A DNA stretch of 5,262 bases, taken from NCBI GenBank assembly GCA_003525525.1, contig DQED01000110.1, positions 1 through 5,262 of the forward strand, in the 5' to 3' direction. This DNA is from Desulfovibrio sp. GTDB lineage: Bacteria; Desulfobacterota; Desulfovibrionia; Desulfovibrionales; Desulfovibrionaceae. Under the pieces are notes generated by a model that made no database searches, was not told the DNA's origin, and saw only the letters and a list, made by a program, of their open reading frames with translations. This document shows positions 1-5,093 of the stretch, one piece after another. Position 1 is the first letter of the stretch, and each line of letters starts with the position of its first letter. A program made the translations under genes and the position numbers.

Positions 1-1
1 C

Positions 2-256
2 GAGGCCGCGTGTCCCGGAGAGGCGGCGTTCGCCCGGGCCGTCGCGGCGGTGCGCGCCGGGTTTGCACGCGACGCGACAGAGGAGCATGAGGTTACATGC
101 TGGCTGGCCCGTACTTTGCAAGAGTATGCCGTACCGCGTCGGAATCCCGACGCGGCGGCATTGCCGCGACTGCTCGGGCAGCGCCTGGAGAAGGCGCGGG
201 ACGCCGCGGTCCGTGCCCGGCTCGCCGCCGCGGGCGCACTAAAGTTTTCCGGTTGA
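2..256 (+). CDS. 3' end of an unrecognised gene (partial, cut by left edge)
   Basis: An open frame runs from the window edge to TGA at 254-256, giving at least 84 residues. A GTG at 50 could start a 68-residue protein, but the frame stays open upstream with no clear ribosome-binding site, so this is more likely the C-terminus of a longer protein. The visible part is rich in Ala and Arg and looks helical (for example LLGQRLEKARDAAVRARLAA near the end), with no membrane segment. It also has a CWLARTLQEYAVPRR stretch. I recognise no family. The last codons (ALKFSG-stop) are read through the -35 element of the sigma-28-type promoter at 240-267, so the next operon's promoter is embedded in this gene's end. 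It lies on the same strand as the neuB operon and could belong to the same flagellar or glycan cluster, but nothing in the sequence proves that. Confidence 0.55.
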   Translation, partial: EAACPGEAAFARAVAAVRAGFARDATEEHEVTCWLARTLQEYAVPRRNPDAAALPRLLGQRLEKARDAAVRARLAAAGALKFSG

Positions 257-267
257 CGCGCCGATAA
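240..267 (+). promoter_or_regulatory. Putative sigma-28 (FliA) flagellar promoter
   Basis: TAAAGTTT at 240-247 and GCCGATAA at 260-267 both match the enterobacterial FliA consensus elements in full (16 of 16 bases). The spacer is 12 bases rather than the usual 11, the one departure from consensus. Transcription would start near 274-277 and read the regulator-neuB-glycosyltransferase genes. This ties the operon to late flagellar gene expression, which suits NeuB and Maf functions. The call is from sequence match only; the longer spacer is the main doubt. Confidence 0.68.
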
Positions 268-281
268 TTGTTTTGTCGGCG
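259..281 (+). repeat. Inverted repeat across the -10 element and predicted transcription start
   Basis: CGCCGA at 259-264 and TCGGCG at 276-281 are perfect 6-bp inverted arms around an 11-base AT-rich centre (265-275). The left arm lies inside the sigma-28 -10 element and the right arm falls at about the predicted transcription start, a position typical of a repressor operator. The right arm can also pair with CGCCGG at 291-296 in the transcript, forming a small leader hairpin. No T-tract follows, so it is not a terminator. Short GC-rich arms do occur by chance, so support is modest. Confidence 0.3.
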
Positions 282-367
282 AACGGTCGACGCCGGCGGA
301 GCCCTGGGGGCCAAGCCGGGAAAGTGAGCGGCAATGGGATGTTTGACAGTGGGTTGTGCTCGGGGAA

Positions 368-384
368 TGTCCCTGATAGGAACA
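368..384 (+). promoter_or_regulatory. Possible hairpin covering the regulator's ribosome-binding site
   Basis: TGTCCC at 368-373 can pair with GGAACA at 379-384 around a TGATA loop, with one C/A mismatch. The 3' arm and loop edge contain AGGA (378-381), the only Shine-Dalgarno-like sequence before the regulator start codons. If it forms in the mRNA it would mask that site. The stem is short and could be chance. Confidence 0.2.
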
Positions 385-389
385 TGCAT

Positions 390-1040
390 GTGCAACAAAA
401 TGATCTTGTTATGAGCAGTTTGCCGGCCTTGCCCCTGGACACCCAATACTTCGCCCCCAGCCGGGACACCTGGGTGCTTGCCATCCTGGACGCCCTGCGC
501 TCCGACAGCGGGCTTTCCCAGCGGGATCTGGCCAAGCGCCTGGGCATAAGCGGCGCGGTGGTCAACCAGCACCTGCGCGAACTGCAGGAGCGCGGGCTCA
601 TCCGTTTCGAAGCGCGAAACGGCAAGAGCTACCGCTACATCCCCACCGCCGCCGGCGAGGATCTGCACGCCGAGATGGCCTGCGGCTTTTCCAGCGAGGC
701 CATCCGCATCTACACCGCCCTCAAGCGACAGGTGGCCGCGCGCCTCAAGGATCTGTCGCGCCGCGCAATCGAACGCATCGCGCTTTTCGGCGCGTCGGAA
801 ACCTGCGAAGTGGCCCTGTCCGCCCTCGGGGCGATGCCGGTCAAGGTCGTGGCCGTGGTGGACAACGACCCGGACAAGCAGGGCACCCTTTTCCACGGCT
901 ACGTCGTGTCTCCGCCCCATGTCCTCGAAATGGTGGATTGCCAGGCCGTCCTCATCACGTCCTTCGGGCGCAGGGACGAGATTCGTCAACAACTAGAGCC
1001 CCTGTGCCGCGCCCGGGGGATGGAGATGGTGAGCCTATGA
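390..1040 (+). CDS. Winged-helix transcriptional regulator with C-terminal Rossmann-like sensor domain
   Basis: This is a predicted cytoplasmic DNA-binding regulator of 216 residues. A winged helix-turn-helix fills about residues 28-84: SQRDLAKRLGISGAVVNQHL (43-62) is the helix-turn-helix and the wing follows around residues 75-84. A linker helix leads to a second domain at about 127-216. There, IALFGASETCEVAL resembles a Gly-rich beta-alpha turn, VAVVDNDPDKQG (154-165) looks like the second strand ending in acidic residues, and AVLITSF (186-192) a later strand. This is the pattern of the CoA/NAD-binding-like Rossmann folds found in sugar-modifying proteins and in Rex-type sensors. Start choice: GTG 390 sits 8 bases after AGGA (378-381). 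ATG 384 is too close to that site, and ATG 411 has no visible site, but either remains possible. The frame is open back to 273. The stop overlaps the neuB start (ATGA, 1037-1040). Ligand and targets are unknown; control of its own operon is inference. Confidence 0.85.
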   Translation: MQQNDLVMSSLPALPLDTQYFAPSRDTWVLAILDALRSDSGLSQRDLAKRLGISGAVVNQHLRELQERGLIRFEARNGKSYRYIPTAAGEDLHAEMACGFSSEAIRIYTALKRQVAARLKDLSRRAIERIALFGASETCEVALSALGAMPVKVVAVVDNDPDKQGTLFHGYVVSPPHVLEMVDCQAVLITSFGRRDEIRQQLEPLCRARGMEMVSL

Positions 1041-2170
1041 GCACTGAGCAAAGCATCCGACTGGCTTCCGGCAGGCGCATCGGACACGGGGAACCCTGCT
1101 TTCTCGTTGCGGAAATAGGCAACAACCACCAGGGCGAACTGGCGCTCGCGCGCGAGATGGTGCATGCCGCCGCCGCATCCGGGGCCGACGCTGTCAAGTT
1201 CCAGAAGCGCGACATGGCCGCGCTGTTCACCCAGGCCGGCCTTTCCGCCCCTTACGGCGGCGCCAACAGCTTCGGGTCCACCTACGGCGAGCACCGTCTG
1301 GCCCTGGAGCTTTCCCTGGACGCCATGGCCGAACTCAAGGCCCTGTCCGAATCGCTGGGCCTGGTCTTTTTCGCCTCGGCCTGGGACGCGGTCAGCGCCC
1401 GGGAGATGCTCGACCTCGGCATGGAGCTTTACAAGGTCTGCTCGGCCGATGTGGTCAACATCCCCATGCTGCGCCTGGTCGGCGAAGCCGGCGTGCCGGT
1501 GGTCATGTCCACGGGCATGAGCCTTTGGCCCGACATCGACGTGGCCGTGGCCGAGATGCGCCGCTACCACGAACGCATCGTGCTGCTGCACTGCAACAGC
1601 TCCTATCCCTGCCCCGACGAGCTCGTGGGCCTGCCGGTCATGCACGCCCTGGCGCGGCGCTACGGCCTGCCCGTGGGCTATTCCGGCCACGAGGCCGGAC
1701 TTGGCCCGAGCGTGGCCGCGGCCGTGCTCGGCGCCTGCATGGTGGAGCGCCATTTCACCCTGGACCGCACCCAGCGCGGCACCGACCACCAGGCCTCCCT
1801 GGAACCGGCCTCCTTCGCCGCCATGAGCGCCATGATCCGCGAGGCCGAAGCGGCCATGCTGCTGACCGAAAAGCAGGTCTGCCCGGCCGAGCTGGCCTCG
1901 GCGGGGAAGCTGCGCAAAAGCATCGTTTTCGCCCGCGACCTGCCGGCCGGCCACGTGCTGACCCAGGCCGACGTCACGGTGAAGTGCCCGGGCAACGGCA
2001 TCTCCCCGGTGCATTGGGACGAGGTGCTCGGCGCGCGGCTCACCCGCAGCGTCGCCTGCGAGGAGCTCGTGGACTGGAATTCGCTGCTGCCCTGCGAAGC
2101 CGTCGCCGCGACCGTGGCCCCTGCCGGGGAAAAGGGCCGGCGCAAGGAAGCCGCGGGCGACCGCTCCTGA
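1037..2170 (+). CDS. neuB: NeuB-family nonulosonic acid synthase (sialic/legionaminic/pseudaminic acid type)
   Basis: The family condenses phosphoenolpyruvate with an N-acetylated mannosamine-type or related sugar to give a nine-carbon acidic sugar in the cytoplasm. The protein is 377 residues, close to the usual 340-360 plus a short tail. The TIM barrel carries VAEIGNNHQG (24-33), DAVKFQK (51-57), YKVCSAD (132-138), STGMS (158-162), LHCNSSYPCP (184-193) and GYSGHE (214-219). VERHFTLDR (236-244) and TDHQASLEP (249-257) hold the Glu and His residues expected to bind metal and substrate. A SAF/antifreeze-like domain follows at about 292-350, beginning LRKSIVFARDLPAG; in known NeuB dimers this Arg region reaches the partner's active site. 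The last 25 residues are a charged extension without a domain. ATG 1037 overlaps the regulator stop by four bases, with GGAG at 1022-1025 and GGTGAG at 1028-1033 upstream, implying translational coupling. The exact sugar cannot be told from sequence; a legionaminic- or pseudaminic-type product is as likely as Neu5Ac. Confidence 0.92.
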   Translation: MSTEQSIRLASGRRIGHGEPCFLVAEIGNNHQGELALAREMVHAAAASGADAVKFQKRDMAALFTQAGLSAPYGGANSFGSTYGEHRLALELSLDAMAELKALSESLGLVFFASAWDAVSAREMLDLGMELYKVCSADVVNIPMLRLVGEAGVPVVMSTGMSLWPDIDVAVAEMRRYHERIVLLHCNSSYPCPDELVGLPVMHALARRYGLPVGYSGHEAGLGPSVAAAVLGACMVERHFTLDRTQRGTDHQASLEPASFAAMSAMIREAEAAMLLTEKQVCPAELASAGKLRKSIVFARDLPAGHVLTQADVTVKCPGNGISPVHWDEVLGARLTRSVACEELVDWNSLLPCEAVAATVAPAGEKGRRKEAAGDRS

Positions 2171-2213
2171 TGGGCTGCGGCGGCCGGGACGTGCTGCGGG
2201 AAAAGGGCGCGCC

Positions 2214-3170
2214 ATGCGCATCGTGATGATCGCGGAAAACGATCCGGCCGGAGTCGGGTCGCTGCTGAAAAATGCCCTGCACCGCCACACGGGGCACGCC
2301 TGCCGGCTGGTCACCACCCAGACGCGCTACACCCACGCCTGGGAAAAGGACCTCCACGTGCCGGACCTGGACGCCGTCGGCCGCGAGGAGCTGGAAGCGG
2401 TGCTCGAAGCCGCCGACATCTTCCATTTCCACATGCTCGCCGACGAGCACATGCCGCTCGGGCACGTGACGGCCGCGCCGTTCCTTGCCGGCAAGGCCAT
2501 CGTGCACCACCACCACGGCCACCACGTCTTCCGGGCCAATCCGGAGATTTTCCAGAAGAAATACCGTGACCTCGGGCGCAGGAACCTGCTCGTGAGCACG
2601 CCCGACCTGCTGGGGAAACTCCCCGGCGCGCGCTGGCAGCCCAACCTCGTGCCCGAGCACCTGCCCGCCTACAGCCCCGCGCCGCGGACTCCCGACGGCA
2701 AGGTGCGCCTCGCCCATTCGCCCACGCGCAAGGATCTCAAAAATACCGACGACCTGCTCGCCGTGTGCCGCGCCCTGGCCGGGGAGCTGCCGCAGCTCGA
2801 GCTGGAACTCATCGACGACGTGCCCCACGTACAGTGCCTGGCCCGCAAGCAGGCCTGCGACATCGCCTTCGACCACATGCAGGGGTATTACGGCATGGCC
2901 TCGCTCGAGGCGCTCTCCCAGGGGCTGGCCGTCATCGCCGGGCTCGACGACTGGAATAGCGCAACCATCCGCGACTATTTCGGCTGCGACGCCCTGCCCT
3001 GGGTCATCGCCCGCGACCGGGACCAACTGGCCGACGCCGTGCGCCGGCTCGTCCTCGATCCCGGGCGGCGCGCCGCCATCGGCGCGGCCTCGCGGCGCTT
3101 CATGGAAAGCGTCTGGACCGAGGCCCGGCTGATCGCTGACCTGGTCCGCTTCTACGAAAACCTCGTCTGA
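2214..3170 (+). CDS. GT-B fold glycosyltransferase-like protein
   Basis: A predicted cytoplasmic sugar transferase of 318 residues. The N-terminal half starts with a beta strand (MRIVMIAEND), then GVGSLLKNAL, and ADIFHFHML (67-75), where GT-B proteins often read 'D-hydrophobic-H-x-H'. A histidine cluster, HHHHGHH (98-104), follows. The C-terminal half has LAHSPTRKDLKNTD (166-179), the 'HSP-x-R-x-x-K-x-T' turn common in GT4-like bacterial glycosyltransferases, and GYYGMASLEALSQGLAVIAG (224-243), the usual nucleotide-sugar-binding 'G-x-x-SLEA-x-x-x-G-x-x-V' region. No signal peptide or membrane segment is seen. ATG 2214 is chosen because AAGGG (2203-2207) lies 6 bases upstream. It begins 43 bases after neuB with no terminator between them, so it is probably co-transcribed. 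Donor and acceptor are unknown; a role in building the flagellin or surface glycan is inferred from neighbours. The 3' end overlaps the convergent maf gene by 19 bases. Confidence 0.82.
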   Translation: MRIVMIAENDPAGVGSLLKNALHRHTGHACRLVTTQTRYTHAWEKDLHVPDLDAVGREELEAVLEAADIFHFHMLADEHMPLGHVTAAPFLAGKAIVHHHHGHHVFRANPEIFQKKYRDLGRRNLLVSTPDLLGKLPGARWQPNLVPEHLPAYSPAPRTPDGKVRLAHSPTRKDLKNTDDLLAVCRALAGELPQLELELIDDVPHVQCLARKQACDIAFDHMQGYYGMASLEALSQGLAVIAGLDDWNSATIRDYFGCDALPWVIARDRDQLADAVRRLVLDPGRRAAIGAASRRFMESVWTEARLIADLVRFYENLV

Positions 3171-4960
3171 GACTCCCCGTTTCCTTCCATGGCCACCGTG
3201 CGGTAGGCCAGCACCGCGTCCAGGGGCACGACGTTTTCGCCTGAAAAAAGTGACAGCACGTAGCCGAATTCCCTGGCGCAATCCGGGCCGAGCAGCACCA
3301 CCGCCTGGGCGCGCAGCCAGTCGCCGACGCTTGCCAGGGCGATGCCGCCGTCCGACGGCATGGGTTCCTCGTAGCACGGGGCCTCGACGCCCTGGAACCG
3401 CCACCGCCAATCCGGCCGCCACAGGGACAATTCCCTGCGCGCCCGCGCCTCTTCGGCTGCCGTGACCAGCACCGCCACCGGGTGTTTCTTGGATGCATGC
3501 AGGTGCATGGCCACGATGTTTTTGGCCACTCGCGAGGCCTCGTAGAGTTCTGCGGCCAGATTGACGGCCGCGTCCCTTTGGCCGTCCGCGTCCGACGGCC
3601 GGGACCAGCTTAGGTTCGCGATGTAGCGGCCGTACGGGTGCTGGTCGAGCTTGCTTGCGTCCGTCAGCCGCGTGCAAGCGACGAGGTCGTGTTCGCGGCG
3701 GGCCGCGGCCAGTTTGGCCGTGTACATGGCGCGCATGGCGAGCAGGGAAATATTCTCCTTCTCGGCGTCGGCCGCGTCGACCTTGGCCAGAAAGGGCGAC
3801 TTGTCGAGGACCGGGGCGTCGAGGGCCTCTTCCACGGCGGTGGGCGCAAAAAGCGTCCGGTCGAGAATGCTCACGGGCGAGAGATTGCCGAACGTCGTGC
3901 CCCGGGAGGCCCCGATGACTCCGGCGAAAAGCTCCGCTTCGGCCGCCGTGGCGAAATACTGCAGCGTGGTGTGCGCCAGTTTCCCGGCGGCGTCGGGGAA
4001 TTCGAGGTAATGGTTCGGCTTGCTCGTCAGCGGCGTGTCGTGGTCGGGCAGATCCAGGGCGTCGGGCGTCGGCGGTTGGTTGTAGTAAAGGGCCTCGCCG
4101 CGCAGGCGCAGGTCCGCCCCGGCCAGCAGCACCCGGGGGGCATGGAGCGCTTCGGCGCAGCCCAGGCACGGCAAAAGCGAGCTGAGCCAGGATTCCCGCA
4201 GGCGGAAACTGTTCGGCAACAGGGAAAGATTGAAGCTGTCGATAAAAAACACCCGGCGGAAATGCGTCGCAAAGGAGCGGATCGGCGCCAGGGAAAGGGC
4301 CAGAAGCACGGATTCGGGAAAACGGTCCCCGGGATGGTGGAAATGCTCCTGGATGGGCATGGTGTCGAGCTGGAGCAGGATGTCCGGGGCGACGCCGTGT
4401 TGACGGAAAAAGGGCAACGTCCTGGAGATGGTCACCATGAGGTGGCGACGGCTCAGTTCCCGGAGGTGCGGCGCGAGCAGGGCCAGGGAGGGACCGGGCA
4501 GCAGCAGCATGCAGGGCAGGCCCACGCGCTGCTTTTCGAGCTTGTCGGCCATGACGTGGCGCAGAAAAAAGGGCGTGTTGCGCAGGTGGTTGAGCTCGTG
4601 GAGGTATTCGGGCGGCGTGTCCGGGGAGCGCAGTTCCAGGGGGTCGGGCACGCGGGTGGTCTGCGCCGGCATGAACACGTACTTCACGAAAAGAAGCGCC
4701 AGCATCTTCTGGGCGCGCAGCACCGCTTCGGGCCGGGCGGCCTGTTCCGCAGCCGTCGTCACGACGGCCAGGCCTTGCGCCATGCGCCGCGGATCGAGGC
4801 GCGTGAGCGCCACGATCACGTCTTGCGTGACTGCATCGGCGATAAAAGTCGTTGCAGGATCGCGGACAGGCAGGTTGTCCGGTCGGCCCAGGCAGACCAG
4901 GAATTCTCCTTCCAGTGCGGGAACGCGGTCAGGAGCGGCGATGAACTGGGGAATGGGCAT
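3152..4960 (-). CDS. Maf-type motility-associated glycosyltransferase (MAF_flag10/DUF115 domain)
   Basis: Maf proteins are needed for glycosylation of flagellin with nonulosonic acids in several flagellated bacteria and are thought to be the transferases acting in the cytoplasm before export. This protein has 602 residues, within the family's usual 550-700. The central MAF_flag10 domain is visible from about residue 145 to 300: LLLPGPSL (152-159), VTISRTLPFFRQHGVAPD (176-193) and ILLQLDT (194-200) match the family's 'GPSL ... G-hydrophobic-x-PD ... x-x-LD' signature, and LLAGADLRLRGEALYY (278-293) matches its 'G-x-DL' block. N- and C-terminal flanks are helical and variable, as is common. No membrane segments are seen. 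Start: ATG at 4960 has AAGGA (4968-4972) 7 bases upstream. The frame stays open to 5104, with another ATG at 4981, but that one lacks a good site and the 5104 start would overlap the upstream gene. The stop is TAG at 3152. Its pairing with neuB strongly suggests flagellin modification; the precise sugar is not known. Confidence 0.88.
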   Translation of the reverse strand: MPIPQFIAAPDRVPALEGEFLVCLGRPDNLPVRDPATTFIADAVTQDVIVALTRLDPRRMAQGLAVVTTAAEQAARPEAVLRAQKMLALLFVKYVFMPAQTTRVPDPLELRSPDTPPEYLHELNHLRNTPFFLRHVMADKLEKQRVGLPCMLLLPGPSLALLAPHLRELSRRHLMVTISRTLPFFRQHGVAPDILLQLDTMPIQEHFHHPGDRFPESVLLALSLAPIRSFATHFRRVFFIDSFNLSLLPNSFRLRESWLSSLLPCLGCAEALHAPRVLLAGADLRLRGEALYYNQPPTPDALDLPDHDTPLTSKPNHYLEFPDAAGKLAHTTLQYFATAAEAELFAGVIGASRGTTFGNLSPVSILDRTLFAPTAVEEALDAPVLDKSPFLAKVDAADAEKENISLLAMRAMYTAKLAAARREHDLVACTRLTDASKLDQHPYGRYIANLSWSRPSDADGQRDAAVNLAAELYEASRVAKNIVAMHLHASKKHPVAVLVTAAEEARARRELSLWRPDWRWRFQGVEAPCYEEPMPSDGGIALASVGDWLRAQAVVLLGPDCAREFGYVLSLFSGENVVPLDAVLAYRTVAMEGNGESQTRFS

Positions 4961-4990
4961 GCGGGCATCCTTGTCGTGCATTGATTCGCG

Positions 4991-5019
4991 AACATAGGAG
5001 GACGGTTGCCGTGAGGCAA
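4991..5019 (-). promoter_or_regulatory. Possible sigma-70-type promoter for maf
   Basis: Reading the minus strand, TTGCCT (5019-5014) and TATGTT (4996-4991) are separated by exactly 17 bases. Each matches the vegetative consensus at 4 of 6 positions, including the key TTG and the TA...T bases. Transcription would begin near 4983-4985, leaving a leader of about 25 bases before ATG 4960. No sigma-28 or sigma-54 motif is visible on this strand between the two genes. The match is moderate, and maf could instead be read through from the upstream gene. Confidence 0.35.
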
Positions 5020-5027
5020 GCGTCCTC
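4998..5027. repeat. 13-bp near-perfect palindrome in the maf promoter region
   Basis: GAGGACGGTTGCC (4998-5010) and GGCAAGCGTCCTC (5015-5027) are inverted copies with 12 of 13 positions complementary, around a 4-base GTGA centre. It is the strongest inverted repeat I found in the window. It covers the spacer and most of the -35 of the candidate maf promoter, a position fitting a repressor operator. It could instead act as an RNA hairpin that ends transcription of the upstream membrane gene, but no T-tract follows on either strand, which argues against an intrinsic terminator. As plus-strand RNA its loop would be a GNRA tetraloop (GUGA). Confidence 0.6.
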
Positions 5028-5037
5028 GCAACATGCC

Positions 5038-5091
5038 CGACGCGGATGGAGTTTTCCAGGCGGGAAGGTGGCTGTTGGGTGCGCCGCGTCG
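5038..5091. repeat. Widely spaced 8-bp inverted repeat after the membrane protein gene
   Basis: CGACGCGG (5038-5045) and CCGCGTCG (5084-5091) are perfect inverted copies 38 bases apart, lying directly after the stop of the minus-strand membrane protein gene. They could close a large stem in its 3' untranslated region. There is no T-tract, and 8-bp GC-rich repeats arise by chance in DNA of this composition, so this is recorded as structure of unknown use. Confidence 0.25.
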
Positions 5092-5093
5092 TT

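Noticed and set aside
343..371. TTGACA at 343-348 as a sigma-70 -35 box for the regulator
   Set aside because: At 16-18 bases downstream there is only GAATGT or AATGTC, a poor -10. The sigma-28-type match at 240-267 is far better.
93..992. 299-residue minus-strand open frame over the promoter and regulator
   Set aside because: It is antisense to the HTH gene, has shadow-like composition and no motif, and would run through the sigma-28-type promoter region.
2170..2226. 18-codon open frame starting at the TGATG overlap with the neuB stop
   Set aside because: The ATG overlaps the neuB stop, so reinitiation is possible, but the peptide (MGCGGRDVLREKG...) has no feature, and the glycosyltransferase has its own site at 2203-2207.
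986..2317. 443-residue open frame antisense to neuB
   Set aside because: The composition (His, Gly, Ala, Arg runs) is that of a reverse-strand shadow, and neuB in the sense frame has all family motifs.
2040..4169. 709-residue open frame on the minus strand
   Set aside because: It crosses the glycosyltransferase antisense and the maf gene in another frame, is very rich in Gly, Arg, Ala and Pro, and shows no domain. It is a GC-rich shadow of the genes at 2214-3170 and 3152-4960.
3638..4984. 448-residue plus-strand open frame opposite maf
   Set aside because: Rich in Gln, Gly, Arg and His with no recognisable motif. The minus-strand frame carries the MAF_flag10 signature and a good ribosome-binding site, so this is its shadow.
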